A stretch of 64,000 nucleotides of DNA from assembly GCA_009783025.1 (NCBI GenBank), contig WRHY01000001.1:372001-436000 (forward strand), read 5' to 3'. Below the pieces are notes generated by a model. It was not told the origin of the DNA. It made no database searches and saw only the letters and a list, made by a program, of their open reading frames with translations. Position numbers and translations under genes: made by a program. This stretch comes from Desulfovibrionaceae bacterium (lineage in GTDB: Bacteria; Desulfobacterota; Desulfovibrionia; Desulfovibrionales; Desulfovibrionaceae). Below are positions 1 through 8,231 of the stretch, piece after piece. The number at the start of each line of letters is the position of its first letter. The stretch's first letter is position 1.

Positions 1-97
1 GTTTCAGTTTGCGCTCAAGGTCAAGCTGGCGCTTCAGTTCCGCAACCGCCTGTTCCGCGCTGTCCACCTCATAGGTATAGGCGTTAAGCATGTCCAT
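1..97 (-). CDS. N-terminus of a possible FIST-domain sensory protein (cut by window edge)
   Basis: Only the first 32 codons are in the window. They begin MDMLNAYTYEVDSAEQ and continue into AVAELKRQLDLERKLK. The start is chosen because AAGGAG lies about 6 nt upstream of the ATG at 97; a second in-frame ATG is at 91. The pattern (AYTYE-x-DS-x2-AV-x3-L-x2-QLDLE) resembles, from memory, the start of FIST ligand-sensing proteins, which often sit next to GGDEF response regulators. It lies 19 bp downstream of the regulator gene on the same strand, so cotranscription is likely. The family call is an inference from few residues. Confidence 0.45.
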   Translation of the reverse strand, partial: MDMLNAYTYEVDSAEQAVAELKRQLDLERKLK

Positions 98-116
98 ACC
101 TTACTCCTTATGCCGG

Positions 117-1043
117 TTACTTACGGCGGTCGAGCACAAAGCCGCTGCCGGGTATCTCCTTGATCTGGAACTTTAACTCCGCGGCCACGGCCGATACCTC
201 CAGATCGCAGGAAAAGCGCCCCGGCTGGCAGGGAATGACCGCCATGGACACGGCGGTCAGAGGCGTTTTTTCCAGTTGCCCTTTGCGATTGAGCGTGGTG
301 ATGGAGTTGTCGCGCATATCGTCCGGCGAGAATCGCTCCCGGATTGTCTCATCAAAAGAGTGGGCAATCATGAGGCAGATGTCTTCAACATCCTCCTCAG
401 CCGAAAAAACGACAAAATCGTCACCGCCCACGTGGCCGACAAAGTCGTTCGGATTGCCGAACAGCCTGATCTGGTCGGTGACGATTTTCGCGGTATCGCT
501 GAGTACGCTGTCGCCCTCCAGAAAGCCGTACCTGTCGTTAAAGGCCTTGAAGTTGTCTATGTCCAGGTATATGGCGGTAAAGCCGCGCCCGGAGCGTAAA
601 CGCTCGGAGAGTTCGCGCTTGATGTCGATGTTGCCGGGCAATCCGGTCAGGGGGTTGGCCGAGCGGTTCCCCTTGATCAGACGCAGGGTGTTCCTGACCC
701 GGAAAATCAGTTCCCGCTCGCTAAGCGGTTTGACCAGATAGTCGTTCGCTCCCAGAGCCAAAGCCGCCAGGCGGCTGTTTACGTCATCTTTGGCGGCCAG
801 CATCATGACCGGCATCAGGCTGTGGCCTTCCCGCTCACGTATGATTCTGTATATATCCAGCCCGTTCAGGCCGGGTATTTCCATGCTGAGCAAGACAAGA
901 TCCGGCTGCTCCGTATCCACGCATAAAAAGGCGTCCGGAGCATCCCCTGCCTGGAGTACCCGATAGTCGTTCTCTTCCAGAAGTTTACCTGTCTGGGCAC
1001 GAAAAAAAGGGCTGCCGTCGATGATCAGGACCGTATTTTTCAT
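117..1043 (-). CDS. Response regulator-like protein with pseudo-receiver and GGDDF diguanylate cyclase-type domain
   Basis: 308 aa from the ATG at 1043; upstream in-frame codons give an unrelated basic leader, so they were not used. Residues 1-115 are a CheY-like receiver (VLIIDGSPFF at the start, KP at 105-106). The phospho-acceptor position is Ser53 (LVLLSMEIPG) instead of Asp, the first acidic pair is reduced to one Asp, and the conserved Thr/Ser is Ala, so phosphorylation is unlikely. Residues 130-305 are a GGDEF-type domain with LTGLPGN at the start and GGDDF at 206-210 in place of GGDEF. Cyclic-di-GMP synthesis is possible but not certain with this signature. It precedes the possible FIST gene, suggesting one ligand-sensing pathway. 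Confidence 0.85.
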   Translation of the reverse strand: MKNTVLIIDGSPFFRAQTGKLLEENDYRVLQAGDAPDAFLCVDTEQPDLVLLSMEIPGLNGLDIYRIIREREGHSLMPVMMLAAKDDVNSRLAALALGANDYLVKPLSERELIFRVRNTLRLIKGNRSANPLTGLPGNIDIKRELSERLRSGRGFTAIYLDIDNFKAFNDRYGFLEGDSVLSDTAKIVTDQIRLFGNPNDFVGHVGGDDFVVFSAEEDVEDICLMIAHSFDETIRERFSPDDMRDNSITTLNRKGQLEKTPLTAVSMAVIPCQPGRFSCDLEVSAVAAELKFQIKEIPGSGFVLDRRK

Positions 1044-1481
1044 ACTGCAAAGAAATCGGTTGCATACATGGCTACGCGCAAAAATAGGAACGAAGGCGCG
1101 CCGGAGAGTGAATGCCGGGAAAGAAGTACCTGTTGCGCGACGCAACAATGGCATGTTGTATAGCAGAACTGTCCGCTGTTTGTACAGGGGAGGATTTCGA
1201 CTGCCGCCTAACGGCGGACAGATGCCAGAGGCGAGGGAGGGAACACCTGACAGTCATCCAGATACATGCCCATTTTAGGCGCAAAGCTTAACACAGTGCC
1301 CAGGATAACCAGGCGTTGCCCTGGGATTATGGCCGGGTCTTTAGGACCTATTCTTTTTATTGCCGGTTTGCTTGATAGAATCCGCATGTTCACGCAATAA
1401 AATTGTAGTAGCATCTGAAGAGAGATTCGGATATTCTGCGCATAATCAGTAACATTATCAATGGGCCGTGAGGATCTTAGC
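1044..1481. other. 438-bp divergent intergenic region
   Basis: Separates the minus-strand pseudo-receiver gene from the plus-strand chemotaxis gene. I see no credible coding frame. A short hairpin (CCGCC-taac-GGCGG) lies near 1202-1215. The sequence becomes AT-rich from about 1340, where promoters for the chemotaxis gene would be expected. I looked for a sigma-28 site there: a TAAA is present, but no GCCGATAA-like element follows at 15 bp. Confidence 0.6.
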
Positions 1482-3893
1482 ATGACAACCAAATTTAAAA
1501 TCATCGGTGGCTTTATCATTATGATAGTGCTTCTGGTAGGGATGGCCGTGCTCGGCTATACCGAACTCCAGAAGGCCTCGGACGGTTTTGTGGAATACCG
1601 TCGTAACGCCAGGGTTAATGTCACTTCGAGTGACTTGCAGGCCGATATGTTTGACGCCGCAGCCAGAACCTATGATTTTCTTACCGACTACGATGAAAAA
1701 AAGCTCGAGGCCGCCCTCGAGCTTTCCAATACCTTCCTGGCCAGAGCCAAGGAAGGTGAAGGCCTGACCCAGGTGGAATCGCGCAGGCTCGCCTTCCAGG
1801 ATCTGCAGAAGCAGATGGCGGACTTCAAACGTGTCCAGGACAATCTGCGCAACAGCGCTCTCTCCCTGCGCAATCAGTTCTTTACAGTAGTCAGGCCAAG
1901 CTACCACAAGATGATGGAGCAACTGCTCGCCCTGGGTGACACCGCCGCTGAGACTGACAACGCCACGGCCCTGCATGCGCTCACGCAAGTCTGGTACAAT
2001 CTCGCCCGCGGCGTGGGCGCTCTGGGCCGTCTGGCCGAGTCAGGACGCAAAGAGGACGCTGAGTCGGCAAGTAAGTACCTTGGCGATATGGGCAAACCTC
2101 TCGAGGAGATAGGTCCCACGTTGCAAACCCTTGCAAGCCGGAATGTACTCAAGGAGGTCATAGCTGAGAATGCAACACTCGTGGATGCCGCCAAGGTTAT
2201 GCAGCAGAACGCGGAAGCCAGAGCCACAGCCCTGGAGGCCTTGCGCAAAATGTCGGAGAGCATGGACAACGCGGCAAACGCTCTGAGCCAGGAAGTGGAC
2301 AAGGGCATGCTTACCCTTGGCGACAGAGTGCTGAATGAAAACGACACGGCCCAAAAATGGCTGGTGGGCATCAGCGCCGTGGGTCTGCTTATCGGCAGTT
2401 TGCTGGCCGTGGCTATTATCCTGAGCATTATACGCGTGTTGAATGATCTTTCCCGCTTCGCCGGAACGGTTTCTAAGGGAGACTTTTCTTACCAGGTCAA
2501 GACCAGGGAGAAAGGAGAAATCGGGGCCGTGGTTGAGGCCATGAAGGCTATTCCGGGTACTCTGGAGAACATTCTGGCTGAATACCGCTCCCTGGAGAAC
2601 AATATAGAACACGGCAAGTTGCAGAGCGAAGGCGATGTCTCCAGATTCCAGGGCGAGTTCGCTGTTCTGATGCGGGGCACCAACGCTATTCTTTCCCGCT
2701 TCCGTATGGTGGTGGAAAACATCCCTTCGCCCGTGGTCATGTTGACCAAGGATTGCCAGGTTGCCTACCTGAACAGGGCGGGCCGCGATGTGGCCGGGAC
2801 CGACTATGAGGGTAAGACCTGCAAGCAGGTCATGCAACGCGAAGATTCCGACACCCCTTCCGACGCCCTGAGAAGGGCGGCCGAAACCTTGAAGCCCGTT
2901 TCCGCCGAGACCCGCGCCCACCCGCAGGGCAAGGACATGGACATCAGCTACACGGCCATTCCCATGCTCGACGCCAAGGGCGAACTGGCCTCGGTACTGC
3001 AGTTGATCACCGACCTTACAGCCATTCGCGGCCAGCAGCGCATCATGCTGCAAGTGGCGGCCCAGGCCACGGAAATTTCCAACCGGGTGGCCGCGGCCTC
3101 GGAAGAGCTCTCCGCCCAGGTGGAGCAGGTCTCGCGCGGGGCGGAGATGCAGCGTGATCGTGTGGACTCCACTGCCAGCGCCATGACCGAAATGAACGCC
3201 ACCGTGCTTGAGGTGGCCCGCAGTGCCGGCCAGGCCTCGGAGCAGAGCAACGGCACTTACAAAAAGGCCGAACAAGGCGCTGATCTGGTGCGTCAGGTCA
3301 CGGGCGCGATCAACGCTGTCAACGCCGTGGGCCAAAAACTCAGAAGCAATATGGAAGAATTGGGCAAGCAGGCCGAGAGCATCGGCGGTGTGATGAACGT
3401 CATTTCCGACATTGCGGATCAGACCAACCTGCTGGCCCTGAACGCGGCTATTGAAGCGGCGCGGGCCGGGGAAGCCGGACGCGGTTTCGCGGTTGTGGCC
3501 GACGAAGTGCGCAAGCTGGCGGAAAAGACCATGCAGGCCACCCAGGAAGTGGGGAGCAGCATCAGCGCCGTGCAGCATTCGGCCAGAATCAACATTGAGG
3601 AAGTCGGACGCGCCGTGGCCAGTGTGGAAGAAGCCACGGGCCTGGCCAACTCTTCGGGCGCGTCGCTTTCCGAAATCGTGGAACTGGCCACGGCCAACTC
3701 TTCGGTGGTGGCGTCCATTGCCACCGCTGCCGAGCAGCAGAGCGCCACTTCTGAAGAGATCAACCATGCCATTGAAGAAATCAGCCGCGTGGTGGGCGAA
3801 ACCACCGAAGGCATGATCCAGTCTTCCGCGGCCGTGCAGGAACTCTCACAGATGGCTCAGGAACTGCGCCGGGTTATGGAAGGGTTGAAGTAG
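1482..3893 (+). CDS. Methyl-accepting chemotaxis protein with periplasmic helical sensor, HAMP and PAS
   Basis: 803 aa from the ATG at 1482, which has GAGG 8 nt upstream; the ATG at 1461 lacks such a site. One membrane helix lies at residues about 4-26, followed by a long alpha-helical periplasmic region of about 260 residues. A second helix spans about 291-315 (start WLVGISAVG). HAMP follows, then a PAS-like segment from about 407 ([12 protein letters not shown]). The C-terminal 280 residues are the signalling domain, with the hairpin tip [19 protein letters not shown]. It should control CheA kinase activity and so flagellar rotation. The ligand cannot be told; the internal PAS suggests a second, cytoplasmic input such as redox or flavin. 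Monocistronic, ending in a hairpin terminator. Confidence 0.95.
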   Translation: MTTKFKIIGGFIIMIVLLVGMAVLGYTELQKASDGFVEYRRNARVNVTSSDLQADMFDAAARTYDFLTDYDEKKLEAALELSNTFLARAKEGEGLTQVESRRLAFQDLQKQMADFKRVQDNLRNSALSLRNQFFTVVRPSYHKMMEQLLALGDTAAETDNATALHALTQVWYNLARGVGALGRLAESGRKEDAESASKYLGDMGKPLEEIGPTLQTLASRNVLKEVIAENATLVDAAKVMQQNAEARATALEALRKMSESMDNAANALSQEVDKGMLTLGDRVLNENDTAQKWLVGISAVGLLIGSLLAVAIILSIIRVLNDLSRFAGTVSKGDFSYQVKTREKGEIGAVVEAMKAIPGTLENILAEYRSLENNIEHGKLQSEGDVSRFQGEFAVLMRGTNAILSRFRMVVENIPSPVVMLTKDCQVAYLNRAGRDVAGTDYEGKTCKQVMQREDSDTPSDALRRAAETLKPVSAETRAHPQGKDMDISYTAIPMLDAKGELASVLQLITDLTAIRGQQRIMLQVAAQATEISNRVAAASEELSAQVEQVSRGAEMQRDRVDSTASAMTEMNATVLEVARSAGQASEQSNGTYKKAEQGADLVRQVTGAINAVNAVGQKLRSNMEELGKQAESIGGVMNVISDIADQTNLLALNAAIEAARAGEAGRGFAVVADEVRKLAEKTMQATQEVGSSISAVQHSARINIEEVGRAVASVEEATGLANSSGASLSEIVELATANSSVVASIATAAEQQSATSEEINHAIEEISRVVGETTEGMIQSSAAVQELSQMAQELRRVMEGLK

Positions 3894-3939
3894 GAGTAAG
3901 CAGCCGGGCCGCACGGGCCGGTGATAGCAGATACACTGC

Positions 3940-3977
3940 CACCCCGCCGGAAATTTTCGACGGGGTGACGGTTTTTT
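3940..3977 (+). terminator. Rho-independent terminator after the chemotaxis gene
   Basis: ACCCCG-ccgg-aaatttt-cga-CGGGGT forms a stem that is followed after 5 nt by six T residues. It lies between the chemotaxis gene stop and the lipoprotein start. Confidence 0.65.
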
Positions 3978-3985
3978 GAGGATTC

Positions 3986-4642
3986 ATGGTTATGCGGCAC
4001 AGTACTTTTTCGCTCTTGCGCCACGGTTTCATGCTTTTTGCCGTCTGTATCCCGCTTGTGCTCGGCGGCTGCGCAGCCAAGCACGGTCCTGTGCGGGCAG
4101 CAGGGCGTTTTCCCGAGAGTCCCGCGCTGACTCCGGCAAAGACGCTGGAGCAGGCATTGGCCGAGGGTAAAAACGAAAACCGGAACGGCCTATCGGTGAG
4201 CGGCGGCTGGGGGTTCAGGCGCGGCGATGCCTGTGTTTTGGCTATGCCCGCAGGCAAGAAGCGAGAGAATCACAATTCCGTGCCTCTGGAGCGGCTGCTG
4301 GTACAAACCCGCAATGAAGTGGAGTTCACGCATACGCCGCCTGCCGGACAACGCTACACGGTGCAAGACTACGGCACTGTCTCGCGTACCCTGTGCACAC
4401 TGGACGGACGGATGTATGCGGTCTGGCAGGGCAAGGTTACCCTGATCCCGCAGCAGGACGCTCCGGCGGCCGGGCAAAGCCAAGCTCCGTCCCGGCGCTA
4501 TGCTTGGGACAATAGTCCTCGGGTCGTGCAGCGCGAGTATTGGTTTGATCTTACCGACACCAGCACGGCCAATAGCGGCGCGGCGGCCAAGGACGCGGCC
4601 GGACGTTCCAAGGCGGCTCAGTCAAGCGCGGACCGGCCGTAA
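3986..4642 (+). CDS. Putative lipoprotein of unknown function
   Basis: 218 aa. The start at 3986 has GAGG 5 nt upstream; a second ATG lies at 3992. The N-terminus is a type II signal peptide: basic residues, a hydrophobic stretch (FMLFAVCIPLV) and a lipobox LGGC with Cys about residue 29, so the mature protein should be lipid-anchored. The remainder is soluble. A central segment (VPLERLLVQTRNEVEF, then RYTVQDYGTVSRTLCTLDG) looks like a compact beta domain, and the tail is rich in Ala, Ser and Lys. I do not recognise the family. It stands alone between two terminators. Confidence 0.75.
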   Translation: MVMRHSTFSLLRHGFMLFAVCIPLVLGGCAAKHGPVRAAGRFPESPALTPAKTLEQALAEGKNENRNGLSVSGGWGFRRGDACVLAMPAGKKRENHNSVPLERLLVQTRNEVEFTHTPPAGQRYTVQDYGTVSRTLCTLDGRMYAVWQGKVTLIPQQDAPAAGQSQAPSRRYAWDNSPRVVQREYWFDLTDTSTANSGAAAKDAAGRSKAAQSSADRP

Positions 4643-4703
4643 GGCTTGTAAGCGGGCTTTGTTTACAGAGGCCCACATTGGGCCGCTTATGACAAAATGG
4701 CAC

Positions 4704-4736
4704 AAAAAAAGGAGCTACATTTGTAGCTCCTTTTTT
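4704..4736. terminator. Bidirectional terminator between lipoprotein gene and tRNA-Ser
   Basis: A near-perfect hairpin, AAAAAAAGGAGCTACA-tt-TGTAGCTCCTTTTTT, with A-runs on one side and T-runs on the other. It can end transcripts from both strands, serving the lipoprotein gene (+) and tRNA-Ser (-). Confidence 0.85.
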
Positions 4737-4745
4737 CTTACTCAC

Positions 4746-4840
4746 TGGCGGAGAGGGAGAGATTCGAACTCTCGATACAGGTTTAAGCCCGTATACTCGC
4801 TTAGCAGGCGAGCTCCTTCGGCCGACTCGGACACCTCTCC
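4746..4840 (-). tRNA. tRNA-Ser (GCT)
   Basis: On the minus strand a 95-nt tRNA including an encoded CCA. The acceptor stem pairs GGAGAGG with CCTCTCC, the anticodon loop is CTGCTAA (anticodon GCT), the long variable arm is typical of serine tRNAs, and the T arm contains GTTCGAATC. It reads AGC/AGU codons. Confidence 0.97.
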
Positions 4841-4992
4841 GGGCTTGCGGCGCAGTACCTGTCAAGGCGGCGCTCAAGGTAAGGTGCATGTTTAGCTCAA
4901 GCGTGCTTTGCTTGTCAAGAATATAAGGGTGGCGACAGTGCCCGGTTTGCGGTGATACTTCCCACATTTTTTATAAAAAAGGCATAACACCC

Positions 4993-5019
4993 TAAAGGAG
5001 TGATGGAGACGGCCGATAT
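4993..5019 (+). promoter_or_regulatory. Sigma-28 (FliA) promoter 1 of flagellin
   Basis: TAAA, exactly 15 nt, then GCCGATAT. This matches the FliA consensus TAAA-N15-GCCGATAA at 11 of 12 positions. It lies about 230 bp upstream of the flagellin start and is followed by GTGAGGTAAC. Confidence 0.85.
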
Positions 5020-5138
5020 GTGAGGTAACAGTGAGCGGGAGAATCCTGCTCAGAATTGGTAAAAACCCTTGCAAATTCGGCTGTATTCTTTGTAGGGGCA
5101 GGAACGGTGACTTTCCGGGAAAAATATTATCACCCCCC

Positions 5139-5165
5139 TAAAGAGTCACTTGAAGCAGCCGATAA
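5139..5165 (+). promoter_or_regulatory. Sigma-28 (FliA) promoter 2 of flagellin
   Basis: TAAA, exactly 15 nt, then GCCGATAA, a perfect FliA consensus. It lies 146 bp downstream of promoter 1 and is likewise preceded by CACCC and followed by GTGAGGTA, so the two look like a duplicated block. Confidence 0.9.
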
Positions 5166-5249
5166 GTGAGGTATCACGGCGGCAGTGTCGCAAGGAAGCG
5201 ACCGGCAATGTGCACCGCTTGAACCGCGTAATATTCATGGAGGAATATT

Positions 5250-6140
5250 ATGAGTCTCGTTATCAATCATAACATGATGGCTATGAACGCCGCTCGTAAC
5301 CTCGGCGCTTCCTACAACAACCTTGCTACCTCTGTTCGTCGTCTGTCCTCCGGCCTGCGTGTCGGCGCATCTGCTGACGACGCCGCCGGTCTCGCGATTC
5401 GCGAACTTATGCGGGCTGAAATCGCCGGCTTGAATCAGGGCGTGCGCAACGCCAACGACGCTATCTCCCTTCTTCAGACGGCTGACGGCGCTCTGGGCGT
5501 CATCGACGAAAAGCTTATCCGGATGAAGGAACTGGCCGAACAAGCCGCGACCGGTACGTATAACTCTGACCAGCGTCTGATGATTGAATCCGAATATCAG
5601 GCCATGGCTTCGGAAATCACCCGTATCGCCAACTCCACGGACTTCAGCGGCGTACACCTGCTTAACGGCAACCTGTCCGGTGATACCCACGACGGTAGCG
5701 GACTCACCTCCACCGGCAAGATGAAGATCCACTTCGGCACCGGCAACGACTCGGCGGAAGATTACTACTACATCAAGATTGGCGATTCCACCGCTTCGGC
5801 TTTGGGCGTGGGCAACCAGACGGCTGCCAGTAACGATGCCTACACGGTTTCCACTCAGGTCGCGGCTCAGAGAGCTCTGGAAGGCGTCAAGCAGGCCATC
5901 ATTTCCAAGGACAAGATTCGCGCAAGCCTCGGCGCCATGCAGAACCGTCTGGAAAACACCATCAGCAACCTGCAGATCCAGGCTGAAAACATGCAAGCCG
6001 CTGAATCCCGCATCTCTGACGTTGACGTGTCGCTGGAAATGACCAACTTCGTGCGGAACCAGATTCTTACCCAGGCCGCTGTGGCGATGCTCTCGCAAGC
6101 GAACTCGCTGCCGCAAATGGCCCTGCAGCTTATCGGTTAA
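5250..6140 (+). CDS. fliC: Flagellin
   Basis: 296 aa; GGAGG lies 7 nt before the ATG. The N-terminal D0/D1 region begins MSLVINHNMMAMNAARNL and contains LSSGLRVGASADDAAGLAI. The C-terminal D1/D0 region contains RASLGAMQNRLENTISNLQ and ends LPQMALQLIG. Only about 60 residues lie between the two conserved arms, so the surface domains D2/D3 are essentially absent and the filament should be smooth and compact. It is exported by the flagellar type III apparatus (FlhA, FlhB and FliR are encoded downstream) and driven by two sigma-28 promoters, fitting late-class expression by FliA. Confidence 0.97.
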   Translation: MSLVINHNMMAMNAARNLGASYNNLATSVRRLSSGLRVGASADDAAGLAIRELMRAEIAGLNQGVRNANDAISLLQTADGALGVIDEKLIRMKELAEQAATGTYNSDQRLMIESEYQAMASEITRIANSTDFSGVHLLNGNLSGDTHDGSGLTSTGKMKIHFGTGNDSAEDYYYIKIGDSTASALGVGNQTAASNDAYTVSTQVAAQRALEGVKQAIISKDKIRASLGAMQNRLENTISNLQIQAENMQAAESRISDVDVSLEMTNFVRNQILTQAAVAMLSQANSLPQMALQLIG

Positions 6141-6195
6141 GGGCGGTCATGGGATGGGGATCCCCACAAGAACACCCGTAAAGGCAAACAAGACG

Positions 6196-6229
6196 ACGGC
6201 ACGCTTCCGCAAGGGGCGTGCCGTTTTTA
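6196..6229 (+). terminator. Rho-independent terminator after flagellin
   Basis: ACGGCACGC-ttccgcaagg-GGCGTGCCGT followed by a T-run (TTTTTATT). Confidence 0.85.
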
Positions 6230-6238
6230 TTAAAGACG

Positions 6239-7381
6239 TCACTCAGGCGCGGCAATATCGGCACGCAGCCTGGAACGGCGTCGGCCGGTTCCAGGCACTG
6301 AAGCGCTATTGCCGGGGTGGGCTTCGGTCAAGGGGATGAGCAGGGTAAAGGCTGTGCCGGTACGGGCGGATGATTCGACTTCGATGTCACCGTAATGCTC
6401 TTCCAGAATGCTTTTGGCAATGGGCAACCCGAGGCCGGTGCCTTGCTCCTTGGTGCTGAAAAAAGGCGTGAAAATGTCGGGCAGTTGCTCGGCCGCTATG
6501 CCCGGTCCTGAATCGGCAATCCTGATCGCGGCATGGAGATGGCTGTTGCCTCTGCTGACCAGCGTTTCCTCCACAACGAGATTGCCGGAGTATTGCATGG
6601 CCTCGCAGGCGTTGAGCAGGATATTAAGCATGGCTTCGCGCAGTTGTTCGGGGTCGGCCTGAACCTCGGGCAGGGACTGCTCGCGGTGCAGAGTGAGGCT
6701 GACCGGAAACACAGCCAGGCGGTTTTCCAGAAGGGCCAGAGAGGCGTCCACCACAGCCGAAGGGGAAATTCGCTCCAATTTCAGTCCGGGTCGCTTGGAA
6801 AATTCCAGAAAGTTGCTGACAATGCCGTCCACATGGCGGATGGCATCGGCAATAACCGCGAAATCCTCCTGCTGGCGCGCATCCGGAGTCAGGCCGCGCT
6901 CCAGGGAAAACAGGCGCAATTTAACCGAGGTCAGCGGGTTGCGTACACTGTGGGCTACCCCGGCGGCCAACTGGCCTACCATGGCCAGTTTCTCCACATG
7001 TCTGAGGCTGACGGCGCTCTTGTCCAAAGCAGCCTGGGTGCGGCTTACTTCCTCACGCAGTTCGCGCATGGTGGCGGCAACATGATTCAGGCCGGAATGC
7101 TCTTCGGGCCTGAGTTCTTTTTCAATCTGTTCCAGGGGGCGCAGAACCTCGCGGGCAATGGTGCGCCACAGCGCTGTGCCGAGCAGCAAAAGCAGGAAGC
7201 AGGCGCTTAAAACCACCCAGGTGAAGGTTTCTTCCAGATACACGGGCGCAAGGCCGGCCATGTCGAGGGCGGTCAGCACGAAGAGCACCAGACTGGTGAG
7301 CATGAGGACCAGCAGGAACATGGCCAGGCGGGCGCCAAGGGTTTCGGGAACAGGAAGGATGCGGAGAAGCGGGTGCTGCAT
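6239..7381 (-). CDS. Membrane sensor histidine kinase (NtrB-like catalytic core)
   Basis: 380 aa. Two membrane helices (about residues 18-40 and 54-72) enclose a short periplasmic loop. Then follow a linker/HAMP-like helix, HisKA with His144 in GVAHSVRNPLTS, and HATPase with N-box LNILLNACEAM and G-boxes DSGPGIAAE and GTGLGLPIAK. The residue after the phospho-accepting His is Ser rather than the usual Glu or Asp, which may affect autophosphorylation. It lies 29 bp after the DUF2802-like gene and ends the flagellar gene block. No partner regulator is adjacent. A flagellar-regulatory role is inferred from position only. Confidence 0.88.
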   Translation of the reverse strand: MQHPLLRILPVPETLGARLAMFLLVLMLTSLVLFVLTALDMAGLAPVYLEETFTWVVLSACFLLLLLGTALWRTIAREVLRPLEQIEKELRPEEHSGLNHVAATMRELREEVSRTQAALDKSAVSLRHVEKLAMVGQLAAGVAHSVRNPLTSVKLRLFSLERGLTPDARQQEDFAVIADAIRHVDGIVSNFLEFSKRPGLKLERISPSAVVDASLALLENRLAVFPVSLTLHREQSLPEVQADPEQLREAMLNILLNACEAMQYSGNLVVEETLVSRGNSHLHAAIRIADSGPGIAAEQLPDIFTPFFSTKEQGTGLGLPIAKSILEEHYGDIEVESSARTGTAFTLLIPLTEAHPGNSASVPGTGRRRSRLRADIAAPE

Positions 7382-7410
7382 AGAGCATGTTACCCAGGCG
7401 GATGTATCCG

Positions 7411-7821
7411 CTACTCGGTCTGGGCCAGGATCAGTTCTACTTCGTCAAGCGAAAGCCCGGTGGCCTTGGCCAATTGCGCGGACGTCCGCCCTTTGCGTTT
7501 GCCGGAAATAATCACTTCGCGCAGAAACTGCGGGGACCGGCTCATGGCCTGTGCCTGCTCAAGCAGGGAGTTCAGTTCGGCGCTGCGCTCCTCAAGGCTG
7601 GCGTTCAGGCTTTGCAGGCCTGCTTGGCGTACTGTGAACGACTGCATCAGCTCGCGTTCCAGTTCCGCATTGGTGCGTAATTTATCCATAAGGGTCTGCT
7701 GCCCTTCGCTGAGTTTGAACAGCAGATCCTCGGACTTGCGCAGGCGGATGAAAAAGCGCAGCAGCAAGGCAAAAAGCACAAGTTCAGCCAGGCTGATGAC
7801 GATAAGTATCCAGAGTTGCAT
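7411..7821 (-). CDS. Membrane-anchored coiled-coil protein with C-terminal helix-turn-helix-like segment (DUF2802/DUF6115-like)
   Basis: 136 aa. One N-terminal membrane helix (LWILIVISLAELVLFALLL) is followed by about 70 residues of coiled coil rich in Glu, Leu and Gln. A C-terminal helical segment contains SAQLAKATGLSLDEVELIL, which resembles the small helix-turn-helix-like end of DUF2802/DUF6115 proteins that occur in flagellar clusters. It lies 3 bp after the gene at 7825-8181 and 29 bp before the kinase, so it is probably in one operon with them. Molecular function unknown; the family name is from memory. Confidence 0.7.
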   Translation of the reverse strand: MQLWILIVISLAELVLFALLLRFFIRLRKSEDLLFKLSEGQQTLMDKLRTNAELERELMQSFTVRQAGLQSLNASLEERSAELNSLLEQAQAMSRSPQFLREVIISGKRKGRTSAQLAKATGLSLDEVELILAQTE

Positions 7822-7824
7822 ATA

Positions 7825-8181
7825 TCAAATCTTCACGTTCACGATATTTCCGGCCCAAGGGTTGCTGCCGGCCGGTCCGGGCTCGTTGTTGTCAAAAGGG
7901 TCCTGCTCAGCGCTATCTTGTCCGGCGTTGGACCCGGCGGATTTTCTCCCGGCGGCGTCCTGCTGCCCGCCGCCCTGACGTTCGCCCCGGTCGCGTACCT
8001 TGCGGCTGCGGTTCGAGGGTTCAGTACCGGCAATACGCTGTCCTTCGGCCTTCAGGAGTTCACGGGAAGCTTCCTGCCCGGCCTGGAGCAGGGCATGGGG
8101 CTGGTTCTGCTGTTGGTCGACAATTTTTTCCACCAGGCCCATTTGGACTATGGGAGCCGGCAATGTGTTGAGGACGCTCAT
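7825..8181 (-). CDS. Small unknown protein of the flagellar cluster
   Basis: 118 aa, no membrane segment or signal peptide. The N-terminal 50 residues look folded and helical (VQMGLVEKIVDQQQNQPHAL, then a Leu/Glu/Ala helix). The rest is polar, low in complexity, rich in Gly, Gln, Asp, Asn and Arg, and probably disordered, ending NPWAGNIVNVKI. Tight spacing to the next gene (3 bp) and to fliL (50 bp) supports a real gene. I do not recognise a family. It could be an export or chaperone accessory, but nothing in the sequence proves this. Confidence 0.6.
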   Translation of the reverse strand: MSVLNTLPAPIVQMGLVEKIVDQQQNQPHALLQAGQEASRELLKAEGQRIAGTEPSNRSRKVRDRGERQGGGQQDAAGRKSAGSNAGQDSAEQDPFDNNEPGPAGSNPWAGNIVNVKI

Positions 8182-8231
8182 GGCTTACCTCACAAGGGGC
8201 CACATCCGGGGTGCGCGGGCGTTATACCTGC

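Noticed and set aside
2040..3767. 575-aa open frame antisense to the chemotaxis gene
   Set aside because: It mirrors the complete, motif-rich MCP on the other strand, has His/Gly-rich composition typical of GC-rich antisense frames, and matches no family.
4746..4967. Minus-strand open frame of 138 aa over the tRNA-Ser
   Set aside because: It reads through the tRNA and the terminator; the protein has no features.
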